Positions 1 to 9,040 of a stretch of 57,639 nucleotides of DNA are shown one piece after another; position 1 is the stretch's first letter, and each line of letters starts with the position of its first letter. The position numbers and the translations under genes are program-made. This stretch comes from Actinomycetota bacterium. Lineage in GTDB: Bacteria > Actinomycetota > Actinomycetes > Actinomycetales > Dermatophilaceae. The notes beneath the pieces are model-generated. The model was not told the origin of the DNA, did no database searches, and worked only from the letters and a program-made list of their open reading frames with translations. The stretch is from contig JAIUNK010000028.1 of the NCBI GenBank assembly GCA_020161845.1, positions 1-57,639 on the forward strand, written 5' to 3'.

Positions 1-51
1 GCCAGTCCTACCGCATGCGCCAAGCCCGAACCCGCCACGGAGGTGAGCCCC

Positions 52-125
52 TGACCAAGTGAAAAACCCGCAGAGGGTGGGGACTTTCACTTGGCCACCA
101 GCGGGGACCTGAGCTTGGCCATTGA
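52..125. repeat. Three related ~22-bp repeats, possible IS21-family end
   Basis: Three related segments lie within 75 bases: an inverted one at 52-74 and two direct ones at about 77-98 and 102-125, sharing GGGGAC followed by CTTGGCCA. The outer pair forms a 10-bp inverted repeat (55-64 with 85-94). Clustered repeats like this are typical of IS21-family ends, so this may be the end of an element whose transposase lies left of the window. No transposase is visible here. Bases 126-315 hold no gene I can support. Confidence 0.4.
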
Positions 126-315
126 CACTCAGCTGCAGTGATGTCGCCAGGACAGCACCGGCAGCACCAATGCGATAGCGGTTTGTGCACGTCTCCGCCG
201 CCCTAACCTGAGTTTCCTGCAGGCGCCCGCGCCGCCGTGATCGCGGACCTGGTGTCCGGTGTACCCCTCGAGCTCGCCGACCGAGGCCAGCCTCCACTGC
301 GGCCAGTTTCGACCG

Positions 316-747
316 TCAGGGCCGGGTCGGGTCGAGCAGTCGAAGTCCCTCGAACCGCCGAAAATCTCGGTCCCACGTCACGACGGTGGCCCCTAGTCGA
401 ACAGCACACGCGGCGATGTAGGCGTCCGGCACCAGGTCCGCTGCCGCCTGACCCTGACGGCAGCAGCGGGCCCACTCCTCGATCACGTCGGGGTCGCCCG
501 CGCCTGTCCGGTAGCCGGGCTGCTGACGAACCGCCGCTACGAACTCAAAGACCTCGTCCACGCTGGCTGGAACCGGGAAGATGCGCCGATTCGTCGCGAT
601 GCGCACCAGCCCCACCCATACGGTGTCCGGGACGTGGAACGAGGTCTCTTCGTCAAGGATGCTCCGCCACCACGGATACACCACCTCGTGCTGCGGGTGA
701 TCGCCGCGAAAGCAGGCCAGCAGCACGTTGACATCGAACACCAACAC
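316..747 (-). CDS. vapC: VapC-type PIN-domain ribonuclease toxin
   Basis: A 143-residue PIN-domain protein, the usual VapC length. VapC toxins are Mg-dependent RNases held inactive by their cognate antitoxin. The first acidic residue is in LVFDVNVLL (Asp5), and two later ones are in VPDAYIAACA and VTWDRDFRRF. The Glu normally in the second helix is replaced around GLVRIATNRRIF, as in a large actinobacterial PIN subfamily. The gene starts 3 nt after the RHH antitoxin gene stops, a standard antitoxin-first operon. The cellular target cannot be predicted. No frame damage is visible, unlike the two other toxins in this window. Confidence 0.88.
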   Translation of the reverse strand: MLVFDVNVLLACFRGDHPQHEVVYPWWRSILDEETSFHVPDTVWVGLVRIATNRRIFPVPASVDEVFEFVAAVRQQPGYRTGAGDPDVIEEWARCCRQGQAAADLVPDAYIAACAVRLGATVVTWDRDFRRFEGLRLLDPTRP

Positions 748-750
748 GGG

Positions 751-984
751 CTATTCCTCGCCCAAGGCCTCGTAAAGCCCCCGGTTGCTGGTCGCATCCA
801 CGCCCGGGACCAGGCCCGTCCCACCGGTGAACACGGGCACGGGCACTCTGCGCTGTCGTGGCGCGGCCGTGAGCTTTTCCTGAAGGGCTTCTTCGACGAA
901 CGCGCCCAGCGTGAGCCCCCTGGCTCGCGCCTGAGTCTTGGCCCGACCCAGGAGCGCGTCGTCAATGTTCACGGTTGTCCGCAC
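751..984 (-). CDS. vapB: VapB-type ribbon-helix-helix antitoxin
   Basis: A 77-residue protein beginning MRTTVNIDDALL, an RHH N-terminus in which the TTVNI strand would form the DNA-binding sheet and ARARGLTLGAFVEEAL the two helices. The C-terminal half, rich in Pro and Gly, would wrap the toxin. It precedes vapC by 3 nt on the same strand, so the two are very likely cotranscribed and autoregulated by the VapBC complex. I did not find a clear operator upstream. Confidence 0.87.
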   Translation of the reverse strand: MRTTVNIDDALLGRAKTQARARGLTLGAFVEEALQEKLTAAPRQRRVPVPVFTGGTGLVPGVDATSNRGLYEALGEE

Positions 985-1125
985 CGCCCCATCGTATGAC
1001 GACGATGCGCATCAGTGATGCTGTTGATGCGGGCGGCGCTGAGGCGGGCTGGTCATGCCTGGTGACGGCAGACGACCCGGCACCGACACGGCACAGGTTC
1101 GTCGCGTAGGGCGCGGGGCGACGCT

Positions 1126-1365
1126 TCAGACCGTGACGGGCCGCGCTCCGGCTGGGGTGTCCGACACGGTGGCGGACTGCCCGGTTGCTGCGGCGCGGAC
1201 GACCCGGCCCAGTCCGATGAAGAGCAGGATGAACGCCGCGGTCAGCAGCATGTGCCCCAGCCCCGAGACGCCGGCGATGGCGGGGCTGTTCGCGCTCGCG
1301 TGGCCGAGCACCTGCAGGCAGCCCTTGACCATCAGTCCGCCGGCGAGCCTTACCGCCGCCCACAT
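1126..1365 (-). CDS. Small putative membrane protein
   Basis: A 79-residue reading frame with one good hydrophobic segment (LLTAAFILLFIGLG, residues ~40-55) and a weaker amphipathic N-terminus. It resembles the end of a longer membrane protein and has no convincing ribosome binding site, so it may be a remnant. No family recognised. It stands alone between the VapBC operon and a repeat-rich intergenic stretch. Confidence 0.3.
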   Translation of the reverse strand: MWAAVRLAGGLMVKGCLQVLGHASANSPAIAGVSGLGHMLLTAAFILLFIGLGRVVRAAATGQSATVSDTPAGARPVTV

Positions 1366-1516
1366 GGCGGCCGAGCGCTAGCACAGGGTGAGCAGGACGG
1401 GCCTTTCGTCGATTCCGATGGGATTGCCTCGACCGCACGGACGCGACCCCACCCCACGCCACCGCCAGACATCACCCGTTCGATGGGTACGGCCCGTCCG
1501 CCCGCCCTGTGGCACG

Positions 1517-1587
1517 ACTGCCGCCCCATTCACCCCACTGACGCCCCCGATGAAGAAGGGCGGCAGTGGGGTAAAGCGGGCGGCAGT
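1517..1587. repeat. REP-like palindromic element with ACTGCCGCCC motif
   Basis: ACTGCCGCCC (1517-1526) pairs with GGGCGGCAGT (1578-1587). Inside, a 15-bp arm at 1532-1546 pairs with 1558-1572 with one mismatch and an 11-nt loop. The same ten-base motif in the same inverted layout recurs at 50792-50862, so this looks like a dispersed palindromic extragenic element. It occupies the otherwise gene-free stretch 1366-1626. Confidence 0.55.
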
Positions 1588-1626
1588 GCCGTTATGTCGG
1601 CCACAGGCGGTCATCCGGGAGACCCA

Positions 1627-2215
1627 TCATGCGTCCGCCACGTAACCGCGGTACCGGTCGAGCACCTGCGACGCCTCCCCCCAGCCGCGCCGGTCCATCC
1701 ATGACAGAAGGCGAGGCCACGACGCGTTTGACGTGCGGGCGCTCCAGCGGCCCAGCATCCCGTCCAGCGCATCCACGGCAACGGCTGGGTCGACGTCGAC
1801 GGCGAAGGCCTTGAACTCGGCGCACCCCTGGAAGTCCAGGTCCTGGGGCAGCAGTCGACGGGCGAGCTCCCCCTTGCGCCCTGAACTGGACGTCCTCGGT
1901 GACGACGACATCCGCCTCACCGAGGATGGCCGCGCGGAGCACGTGCCGATCCTTGGCATTGATCGCCGCCTCCGCGTCGCAGGTCACCCCAGGCGGACAG
2001 GCGACCAGTGCTTCAGGGAATGCCCCTGACATCACCTCAATGAGTGCCGAGCGCTGCGCCTGGGGCATCGACCCTGGAAGGTGCCGTGTGGTCTCCGCCA
2101 GGATCGATTCGGACCACAGGGGCAAGTAGAGGCCGCCGTGGGCGAGGCTGAGGAGCACATCCCGGACGCGTGAGGGGACCAGAACGTTGGCGTCGAGGAT
2201 CGCGCTGTAGGCCAT
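1627..2215 (-). pseudogene. PIN-domain toxin, frameshifted in a C5/G5 run
   Basis: The start ATG at 2215 gives MAYSAILDANVLVPSRV, a PIN N-terminus with Asp8. The frame runs well through DVVVTEDVQF and then becomes nonsense. The second half (GELARRLLPQDLDFQGCAEF to the stop at 1627) continues in another frame. Removing one base from the five-C run at 1869-1873 joins the halves as FRAQGELARRLL, restoring a PIN-like protein of about 195 residues. So this is either a real inactivating insertion or a homopolymer sequencing error. It lies 14 nt downstream of an intact HTH antitoxin-like gene. Confidence 0.75.
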
Positions 2216-2229
2216 GTAGACGGGGGCAA

Positions 2230-2685
2230 TCAGAAATCGTCGTCGTAGAGGCCGGCGTCTGCGCCGATGCTCACCATCTCCTCGAGTGCTCGCGCGCGCG
2301 CTGTGCGCCGTCGATCCGCGTAAGCCAGCACGTCGGCGGTCTTGAGGCGTCGATGGGTCCCGGCATAGCGGCACGGGATGGTCCCGTCATCGACCAGCCG
2401 ACAAACGTAGGTGCGCGAGACGCCGAGCATCGACGCGGCCTGCCCCGTCGTGACCTCCTCGTCCATTGCGCCGATGGCGACGCCTCGCCCGCTGGCGAAC
2501 AGGGCAAGGACGTCGCGAAGCGCCACCGCGACCTCGGCGGGAACCTCGGCAGAATCACCGCCGATGCTGATGCGCACGGGCGACCCGCTCGCCGCCGGAT
2601 TATCCGTCCCGTGGGCCAGCCCAGCCAGAGAACGTCGCAGGTCGCCATCGCCCGGAGGGATGGTGTGGGTGCGGGTGATGGTCAT
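2230..2685 (-). CDS. Excisionase-type HTH protein, probable antitoxin of the PIN pair
   Basis: A 151-residue protein with a MerR/excisionase-like helix-turn-helix near residues 80-125: TTGQAASMLGVSRTYVCRLV followed by the wing segment YAGTHRRLKTADVLAYADRR. Preceding it is an AAGGGGG ribosome site. The gene is immediately upstream of the frameshifted PIN toxin, a common actinobacterial HTH-PIN arrangement in which the HTH protein serves as antitoxin and autorepressor. The reading frame is intact. Family function is inferred from context; the fold assignment is from motif reading. Confidence 0.7.
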   Translation of the reverse strand: MTITRTHTIPPGDGDLRRSLAGLAHGTDNPAASGSPVRISIGGDSAEVPAEVAVALRDVLALFASGRGVAIGAMDEEVTTGQAASMLGVSRTYVCRLVDDGTIPCRYAGTHRRLKTADVLAYADRRRTARARALEEMVSIGADAGLYDDDF

Positions 2686-2760
2686 GGTGCTACCCCCTTG
2701 CTGTCCCCAGGGTATGCGCCAAACGCAACAAAGCCAACCCTTCCACGCGGGCCAAGACGG

Positions 2761-3642
2761 TCAGGCCGGCAGGGTCGTGATGGGGCGGGCCTGGACGATC
2801 CACAACCGGTACGGCGACTCGGCCGAGCCCGACGGCGCGCCGCCGGGCGTCACGGCCACCCGCTCGATCGCCCACTCCACGTCCACCGGGGCACCAAAGA
2901 GCTCCTCCGCCGCTAGCGCCGCCCCCGCCACCGCCTCGGCCTCCGCCGCGCTCAACGTGGGCGGCCCCCCCGCCGTACGCCGTTCCGCCAGCCCACCCGC
3001 CTCTTCGTCGAAGGAATGCACCACGCGCTGCACACCCGGCCGCTCGGCCAGCACAGCCAACCCGTCCCGGGCCACCTCGATCATGGTCGGCACCAGCAGC
3101 CCGTCGGTGACCACGTCGCCCAGTCCCGCCCCCACCTCGATCAACACCCGATCCCGCGACCCGGTGACCGGGTGCGCGGTGAACGCCACCCCGGCCGCCT
3201 GGGCCCGCACCAGGCGCTGCACGATGACCGCGGGCGCGTTCGCGCTGGCCGGCCCCGCAGTCCCGAACACCCCCTCGGCGTAGCGCCCCAACCCCTCCCA
3301 TGACGAGGGGTGCCGCAGCTCAGCGATCGTCGCCTCCACCCATTGCGCGCCGCGGATCCCCAGCCGCGACGGCAACACCGAGGCGGCGCTGCGGTCGGGC
3401 TGATCCTCGTACGGCGACGAACTGCGCACGGCCACCGCCGCCCCCGCGCCACACCACGTCTCGTACGCCGCCCGCGCCGGCTCCCGCCACGACTCGTCCA
3501 CGGCCGGGGCCACCCCGACGACGAACCCCTCGGGCACCGGCAATCCGGCGGCCATCAGCCGCGCCAGCCCGGCTGCCTTGTTGCCCACCCGCGCGCCGTC
3601 GCACGCGGCCGGTTCCGAGAGCGCCCACACCCGCTGCGTCAT
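2761..3642 (-). CDS. PEP-synthase-like N-terminal (ATP-grasp) subunit of a split phosphotransferase
   Basis: A 293-residue protein corresponding to the PPDK/PEP-synthase nucleotide-binding domain only. Recognisable elements are NKAAGLARLMAAGLPVPEGF near the N-terminus, the AVRSSSPYEDQ loop, and AGVAFTAHPVTG followed by EVGAGLGDVVTDG. It ends with IVQARPITT, the typical end of this domain, so it lacks the swivelling histidine domain and the PEP-binding barrel. Its start overlaps the stop of the 571-residue partner by 4 bp (ATGA), indicating translational coupling. Phenylphosphate synthase and CreH/CreI of 4-cresol degradation are split this way. The substrate here is inferred to be phenolic from the adjacent meta pathway. 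Confidence 0.8.
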   Translation of the reverse strand: MTQRVWALSEPAACDGARVGNKAAGLARLMAAGLPVPEGFVVGVAPAVDESWREPARAAYETWCGAGAAVAVRSSSPYEDQPDRSAASVLPSRLGIRGAQWVEATIAELRHPSSWEGLGRYAEGVFGTAGPASANAPAVIVQRLVRAQAAGVAFTAHPVTGSRDRVLIEVGAGLGDVVTDGLLVPTMIEVARDGLAVLAERPGVQRVVHSFDEEAGGLAERRTAGGPPTLSAAEAEAVAGAALAAEELFGAPVDVEWAIERVAVTPGGAPSGSAESPYRLWIVQARPITTLPA

Positions 3643-5354
3643 GCGCCCGCCCCCTGACGTGCCCGCACCGGCGAGCGCGTGATCAGCCGCACCGTCCCCG
3701 CCGTACCGTCCACCTCCACCACGTCTCCCTCGTGCAAGGCCGTGGTGCCCACCATGGTGGCGCACACGCACGGCACGCCGTACTCCCTGCTGATGATCGC
3801 CGCGTGCGTGAGCAGCCCACCGCCGTCGCACACCGCCGCCGCGATCCGGTCGAACGCCGGCGTCCAGCTCGGCGACGTGGCCGCGCACACCAGCACATCC
3901 CCCTGCCGCAGCAGCACGATGTCCTCCGCGTGCGAGACGACGCGGACGGTGCCGCGGGCCACGCCCGGCGACACGCCGTAACCCTGCAGCGTCTCCTCCC
4001 CGAACTGATCCCCCGCCCGGCCGACCCCCATGACCTGCCGAAACACCACATCATCCGGGACCTCCACTGAAGACCCCAGACCCGCGGGAAGCTCCCGCCG
4101 CCGCGACCGGCACGCGCTCGTGAAGGCGATCCGCTCGGCCACCACGTCCTCGACGTTGGCCCAGCTCAGCTCGCCGCGCAGCATCGCCTCGAACTCCTCC
4201 GCCAGCAGGTGCAGCGCCTGCGGCCGCGCCAGGCCGCGGCGCCGGGCGAACTCCCCCGCCGCGTCCGCGACCGGCAGGTGCGCTCGCAGGTCGATGACGT
4301 GGTTGTGTTCCTCGTTCCACCAGGACGCGTTGCCGGCGACGGCCAGCCGCCAGGCCTCCTCGAGCTCGTTCGCGGCCGCCGGGGACGCGCCGGCCAGGAC
4401 CTGCTCGGTGAGGGCGCGGGCGTCCGCGGACCCCCAGGATCGCCGCGGCGGCCCGGCCACCAACGCCGAGCGCACCAACGCCAACAGCTGCGTCGCTTCG
4501 ACCGACCAGGGCGCCGATTCGAGGTCGAAGAGGGAGTTGGTACGCCGTCCGTAGCGCGCCTGCACTCGCGCCAGATCGCGCACGAACGCCGCCGCGGCCG
4601 GCTCCCGGCGCAGCGCCGCCAGCACGCGAGTCGTCGGGGTACGCACCAGGATTCGCGCGAAACCACCGTCCCGGGCGGAGTCGGCGAGCGCTCGTACGGC
4701 GCGGTCCGCGTCGCCGATGCCGTTGGTCTCGCCCTCGATCATCCGGGTCGCGTCCACCTCGGCCACCCCGTGTCGGGCGCACACCGCCAGGTAGTGCTCG
4801 TGGACGGTCATCAGGCGGTACATGACGTCGAAGTGGACCTGCCAGGCGCGCCGGTGCAGCCGCCGCGCCCGGTGCCAGTGCGTCAGCAGCTCGGCGTCGC
4901 TGAGGGCAGGCAGGTCGACGCGGTCCAGGGCGTCCAGGTCGCCGCTCAGCTCGGCCGCGAGCGCCGCCCAATGCCGGCGGAAACCGAGCGCGTACGTCGT
5001 GAGCTCGGCGGGCAGCGAGTCGTCCGGCGTACTGCTCGCCGCCCCGCTCGGCGCCTGGCCCGCCGCGGCCCCCGGCGCCTCGCCCGGGAGCACCCCCAGG
5101 TAGAGGTGACACCCGACGAGGCGGGCCTGTATTCCACCCGGCAGCCTGAGCTCGGCGGCCGCCGCCATCGCCCCAGCCGCCAGGTCGTCCACCAGCGCGA
5201 ACGCCAGCGGGACCAGGCCGCGCGGGGTGTGGAAGTCCAGCGCCCACCGGCCCACCAGGTCGGCCTCCGTGAAGGCGCGCAGGCGCCGCGCTGAGCCGGG
5301 TGGCGGGACCCAACCGGGGACCAACGGCTGGGCATGGGGTGACCATGTCGTCAC
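3639..5354 (-). CDS. PEP-utilising mobile-domain subunit with catalytic His (phenylphosphate synthase/CreH-like)
   Basis: A 571-residue protein starting at GTG (5354) behind a GGGAGG site. The long N-terminal part (about residues 1-460) is an all-helical region I cannot assign. The last ~100 residues are a PEP-synthase swivelling domain with GLLTHAAIISREYGVPCV, where His517 would be the phosphate-carrying residue, followed by EGDVVEVDGTAGTV. Such subunits pair with a separate ATP-binding subunit, here the next gene. In Thauera phenylphosphate synthase and Corynebacterium CreHI, the pair moves phosphate from ATP to a phenol. The gene lies 90 bp downstream of the semialdehyde dehydrogenase gene of the meta pathway, on the same strand. 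A true PEP synthase or pyruvate phosphate dikinase is unlikely. Confidence 0.78.
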   Translation of the reverse strand: MTTWSPHAQPLVPGWVPPPGSARRLRAFTEADLVGRWALDFHTPRGLVPLAFALVDDLAAGAMAAAAELRLPGGIQARLVGCHLYLGVLPGEAPGAAAGQAPSGAASSTPDDSLPAELTTYALGFRRHWAALAAELSGDLDALDRVDLPALSDAELLTHWHRARRLHRRAWQVHFDVMYRLMTVHEHYLAVCARHGVAEVDATRMIEGETNGIGDADRAVRALADSARDGGFARILVRTPTTRVLAALRREPAAAAFVRDLARVQARYGRRTNSLFDLESAPWSVEATQLLALVRSALVAGPPRRSWGSADARALTEQVLAGASPAAANELEEAWRLAVAGNASWWNEEHNHVIDLRAHLPVADAAGEFARRRGLARPQALHLLAEEFEAMLRGELSWANVEDVVAERIAFTSACRSRRRELPAGLGSSVEVPDDVVFRQVMGVGRAGDQFGEETLQGYGVSPGVARGTVRVVSHAEDIVLLRQGDVLVCAATSPSWTPAFDRIAAAVCDGGGLLTHAAIISREYGVPCVCATMVGTTALHEGDVVEVDGTAGTVRLITRSPVRARQGAGA

Positions 5355-5443
5355 GCCGCCCTCCCGTCCGCCCTGCTCGGGGACCTCACCGGCCTATCGG
5401 CACGGGGCCGCGCCAGCGCACCCGATCAGGCCCGCGCACCCGA

Positions 5444-6895
5444 TCAGCTCGATGACCGGTTGATCTGCATGACGACCGCCTTGGGCTCGGTGAAGAACTC
5501 GCGGCTGAAGTCCCCACCCTCGCGGCCGACGCCGGAGTCGCCGACGCCACCGAACGGCGTACGCAGGTCCCGGATGAAGAAGCAGTTCACCCACACCGTC
5601 CCGGCGCGCAGGTTGCTCGCGACGCGGTGCGCCCGCGACAGGTTCTCGGTGAACAACATCGCGTTGAGGCCGTAGCGGGTGTCGTTCGCCATCGCCACCA
5701 CCTCGTCCTCGGTCGAGAACCGGTTGACGATGCAGACCGGGCCGAAGATCTCCTCGCAGTACGGCGCCGCGTCCAGCCCCAGCCCGTCCGCGATGGTCGG
5801 GCGCACCACCCAGGTGCCGTCCTCGGCCACGCCGCCGGTGTGGATCGTGCCGCCGAGGTCGGCGACCTGGCGCACGTAGCCGGCCACCTTCTCGAAGTGC
5901 TTGCGGCTGGCTAGCGCCGAGAACTGCGTCGCCGGGTCGAACGGGTCGCCGACGACCAGCGATTCCGCCCGCGCCACAAAGCGCTTCAGGAACTCGTCGT
6001 AGATCTCGTCCTGCACGAACAGCCGCGACCCCGCCAGGCAGATCTGCCCGGCGTTGCGGAAGATCGCCTCGACCGCCCAATACACCGCATTGTCGATGTC
6101 GGCGTCGGCGAAGACGATGTTGGCGCCCTTGCCGCCGAGCTCCAAAGACACCGAGGCCAGGTGGGTCGAGGCCGAGGCCATCACCAGCTTGCCCGTCTGG
6201 CTGGACCCGGTGAAGGTCACCCGGTCCACCCGTTCGTCGCCGGTCAGCGTCGAACCGGCTGGGGCGCCGTGCCCGTTGAGCACGTTGAGCACGCCGGGCG
6301 GGAAGCCGGCCTCGACCGCGAGCCGGCCCAGCAGCGTCACCGACGCCGGGGTGTCCTCGCTCGGCTTGATGATGCAGGTGTTGCCCCAGGCGATCGCGGG
6401 CGCGATCTTCCAGGTCGCCATCATCAGCGGGAAGTTCCACGGCGAGATCGCCGCGACGACGCCCGCCGGCCCGAACTCGCTGTAGCTGTGGTGCCCGGTG
6501 TCCATCGGGAACACCTGGCCCACGTTGTCGCGCTGGTGGTCGGCGAAGAACCGGAAGTTGTGCACCGACCGGGCCACATCGTGCTTGGCCTGCGCAAACG
6601 GCTTGGCCATCGTGCGGGAGTCGTACGTCGCGAGCTCGTCGGCCCGGGCCTCCATGAGGTCGGCCAGCCGGTGGATGGCCTTGGCCCGTTCGACTCGGCC
6701 CATCCGCGGCCACGGGCCCTCATCGAAGGCCGTGCGGGCGCTGGCGACGGCACGCCGGGCGTCGGCCTCGCCGCCCTCGGAGGCCTGCGCCCAGACCTGC
6801 TGGGTGTAGGAGTTGTAGACGTCGAACCGGCCGCCGTCGAGCGATTCGACCTCCTCGTTGTCGATGATGTGCCCGAAGAACTCCAAGTCGGCCAT
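5444..6895 (-). CDS. dmpC: 2-Hydroxymuconic semialdehyde dehydrogenase
   Basis: A 483-residue NAD-dependent aldehyde dehydrogenase. It shows SPWNFPLMMATWKIAPA, FTGSSQTGK, the general-base Glu252 in LELGG and the nucleophile Cys286 in NAGQICLAG. In the oxalocrotonate branch it oxidises 2-hydroxymuconic semialdehyde to 2-hydroxymuconate. The specific assignment rests on its place directly after tautomerase, decarboxylase, aldolase and hydratase genes. ATG 6895 is preferred; an in-frame TTG at 6901 overlaps the tautomerase stop. No 2-hydroxymuconic semialdehyde hydrolase gene is present, so only the dehydrogenase branch is encoded here. Confidence 0.88.
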   Translation of the reverse strand: MADLEFFGHIIDNEEVESLDGGRFDVYNSYTQQVWAQASEGGEADARRAVASARTAFDEGPWPRMGRVERAKAIHRLADLMEARADELATYDSRTMAKPFAQAKHDVARSVHNFRFFADHQRDNVGQVFPMDTGHHSYSEFGPAGVVAAISPWNFPLMMATWKIAPAIAWGNTCIIKPSEDTPASVTLLGRLAVEAGFPPGVLNVLNGHGAPAGSTLTGDERVDRVTFTGSSQTGKLVMASASTHLASVSLELGGKGANIVFADADIDNAVYWAVEAIFRNAGQICLAGSRLFVQDEIYDEFLKRFVARAESLVVGDPFDPATQFSALASRKHFEKVAGYVRQVADLGGTIHTGGVAEDGTWVVRPTIADGLGLDAAPYCEEIFGPVCIVNRFSTEDEVVAMANDTRYGLNAMLFTENLSRAHRVASNLRAGTVWVNCFFIRDLRTPFGGVGDSGVGREGGDFSREFFTEPKAVVMQINRSSS

Positions 6896-6897
6896 GC

Positions 6898-7134
6898 TCA
6901 ACTGCCCTTCTGATCGGACGGGGTGGACTGGGCGGCGGCGGCCCGGCGCTCGGCCAGGGTCACATCACCGGCCGCGAAGTGCTCGGCGGGTACCTCCCGC
7001 AGGATGACGCGCACGCTCTCCTGGGGCGCCACGCCGGTGTCGACCACCGCGGCCGTCAGCGCGGAGATGAGGCTGCGCATCATCTCCGGCGTACGGTGCT
7101 CGGCGGTGGTGAAGGTGCACTCGATGAGGGGCAT
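6898..7134 (-). CDS. dmpI: 4-Oxalocrotonate tautomerase
   Basis: A 78-residue product starting [15 protein letters not shown]. After Met removal, Pro1 would be the catalytic base of the 4-OT superfamily. It converts 2-hydroxymuconate to its keto form for decarboxylation. It is about 15 residues longer than the classic 62-residue enzyme because of a polar C-terminal tail. Its ATG shares one base with the stop of the decarboxylase gene, and its stop nearly touches the dehydrogenase start. Confidence 0.87.
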   Translation of the reverse strand: MPLIECTFTTAEHRTPEMMRSLISALTAAVVDTGVAPQESVRVILREVPAEHFAAGDVTLAERRAAAAQSTPSDQKGS

Positions 7135-7955
7135 CAGCCCTGCTCCCCCGTCGGTTCGCCCCCGGAGACGAACACCGAGCCCAGGTTGGCGAAATGGGCC
7201 GCCACCGAAGACCCCGGCGGCGCGAACACCGCGTCGGTGATCCCGCCGGTCAGCACGATCCACCCGGCCTCGATGGCCAGGCCGCGCTTGGCCAGGTCGT
7301 TCGCGGCCAGCGCCAGCGCCTCGCCCGGGTGCCCCTGGACGGCGGCCCCGGTCGCGGAGTCGACGATCTCGCCGTCCACCTCCATCAGCACCGCCTCGGT
7401 GGTCAGGTCCAGGGCGTCCGGCGGCAGCATCACCCCGGTCGTGACGAACGCCCCCGAGCTGGCGTTGTCGGCGATCACGTCGCCGGCGGTGAACTTGAAG
7501 TCCTTATAACGGGAGTCGATGATCTCCACCCCGCCCAGGACGTAGTCGACCGCGGCCATCGCCTGCGCGCAGGTCACCCCCGGCCCTTCCAGCCGATCCC
7601 GCATCACGACAACGATTTCCGGCTCGATCCGAGGGTGGATGAGCTTGTGCTGCGGCACGGGGTCGCCGGCGGGCAGGATCATCGCGTCGGTCAGCCACGC
7701 CACGAACGGGGTGTCGACGTTCATCCGCTTCTGCTTGGCCCGGCTGGTCAGGCCCAGTTTCACCCCGATCAGCTTCTCCCCGCGCGCCAGACGCCGCCGC
7801 AGTGTCTCGTCCTGAATCCGATAGCCGGTCTCGACGTCCAGCTCGGGCCAGTCGTCGGTGAACTTCACCCGGTCGCGGCGCTCCGCCTCGCAGGCCAGCA
7901 GCTCGGTCGCCGCCGAATCGATGTCCCATGCGGTGCCATTGGTCTGAGTCATCAT
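7134..7955 (-). CDS. dmpH: 2-Oxo-3-hexenedioate (4-oxalocrotonate) decarboxylase
   Basis: A 273-residue member of the hydratase/decarboxylase family, starting MMTQTNG with ATG overlapping the aldolase stop (ATGA). Family motifs are [32 protein letters not shown] and the metal-site region [15 protein letters not shown] followed by DNASSGAF. It is a paralogue of the hydratase three genes upstream. It is assigned to decarboxylase by the AKQKRM segment and its place next to the tautomerase. In Pseudomonas the two proteins act as a complex. Confidence 0.86.
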   Translation of the reverse strand: MMTQTNGTAWDIDSAATELLACEAERRDRVKFTDDWPELDVETGYRIQDETLRRRLARGEKLIGVKLGLTSRAKQKRMNVDTPFVAWLTDAMILPAGDPVPQHKLIHPRIEPEIVVVMRDRLEGPGVTCAQAMAAVDYVLGGVEIIDSRYKDFKFTAGDVIADNASSGAFVTTGVMLPPDALDLTTEAVLMEVDGEIVDSATGAAVQGHPGEALALAANDLAKRGLAIEAGWIVLTGGITDAVFAPPGSSVAAHFANLGSVFVSGGEPTGEQG

Positions 7956-9040
7956 TTCGCTCCCACCACGTTGGGGTCGGACTGCTCGCCGAGCAGCTCG
8001 ATCGCGACGTCGATGATCATGTCCTCCTGGCCACCGACATAGCCGTACTGGCCGACCCGCTCCAAGATGGCGTGCGCCGGGACGCCGTACCGCTCGGCGG
8101 CACGCTCCGCGTGCTTGAGGAACGAGCTGTAGACCCCGGCCTGGCCCTGGGTGATCGAGCCGCGGTCCATGTAGGGCAGCGCGGGCAGGAACGGCCGTAC
8201 GACGTTCTCGGCGGCGTGCAGGAGCTTGTCGGTGTCCAGCCCGGTGTCCACGCCGAGCCGCTCGAAGGTCACCGCGAGCACCTCGGTCGGGCTGTTGCCG
8301 GCCCCGGCGCCGAGCGCCGACAGCGCCCCGTCGATCTGCCGTGCGCCGGCCTGATAGGCGAGCAGGGAGTTCGCGACGCCGAGCGAGAGGTTCTGGTGTC
8401 CGTGGTAGCCGACCTGGGCGTCCTTGCCGATGCGGTCGACGACTGCCGCGACCCGGTCCTTGGCCTGGTCGAGGATCAGCGCACCGGCCGAGTCGACGAC
8501 GTAGACGCACTGGCAGCCGGCGTCGACCTGGATCGCCGCCTGCTCGGCGAGCTCCTCCGGGGAGATCCGGTGGCTAAGCATCAGGAAGCCGACCGTCTCC
8601 AACCCGAGGTCGCGAGCGGCGCCGAAGTGCTGGTAGGACACGTCCGCCTCGGTGCAGTGGGTGGCCACCCGCACCACCTGGATGCCGGCGTCCTGGGCCC
8701 GCTTGAGGTCTTCGACCGTGCCGACCCCGGGCAGCAGCAGCGAGGCGATCTTGGCCTGCCTGGCCTCCTCGACCGCGACCTGGATCAGCTTGAGCTCGTC
8801 GGTGCCGGAGAAGCCGTAATTGAACGAGGAGCCGCCCAGGCCGTCGCCGTGGCTGACCTCGATGACCTCGACGCCCGCGTCGTCGAGCGCGCGCACCGTG
8901 TCGCGCACGTGCTCGACGGTGAACTGGTGGCGCATCGGGTGCGACCCATCGCGCAGCGTGGTGTCGGTGATCCGGACCTGCCGCGTCGTGCCGACCGCGG
9001 CGGTGGTGGTGCGCTCCTGCGGGAACTGGACGTCGGTCAT
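7952..9040 (-). CDS. dmpG: 4-Hydroxy-2-oxovalerate aldolase
   Basis: A 362-residue DmpG/BphI-type class II aldolase. Visible elements are [17 protein letters not shown] (the Arg-Asp pair at the active site) and the metal-binding [15 protein letters not shown], then [13 protein letters not shown] and a C-terminal communication region with [11 protein letters not shown]. It cleaves 4-hydroxy-2-oxovalerate to pyruvate and acetaldehyde, the latter channelled to the acylating dehydrogenase. Its start overlaps the stop of the dehydrogenase gene by 4 bp, as expected for an obligate complex. Confidence 0.95.
   Translation of the reverse strand: MTDVQFPQERTTTAAVGTTRQVRITDTTLRDGSHPMRHQFTVEHVRDTVRALDDAGVEVIEVSHGDGLGGSSFNYGFSGTDELKLIQVAVEEARQAKIASLLLPGVGTVEDLKRAQDAGIQVVRVATHCTEADVSYQHFGAARDLGLETVGFLMLSHRISPEELAEQAAIQVDAGCQCVYVVDSAGALILDQAKDRVAAVVDRIGKDAQVGYHGHQNLSLGVANSLLAYQAGARQIDGALSALGAGAGNSPTEVLAVTFERLGVDTGLDTDKLLHAAENVVRPFLPALPYMDRGSITQGQAGVYSSFLKHAERAAERYGVPAHAILERVGQYGYVGGQEDMIIDVAIELLGEQSDPNVVGAK

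Noticed and set aside
2761-5354. Annotation of the split pair as PEP synthase or pyruvate phosphate dikinase
   Set aside because: Neither protein has the C-terminal PEP/pyruvate-binding TIM barrel, and the two-subunit split is not that of those enzymes.
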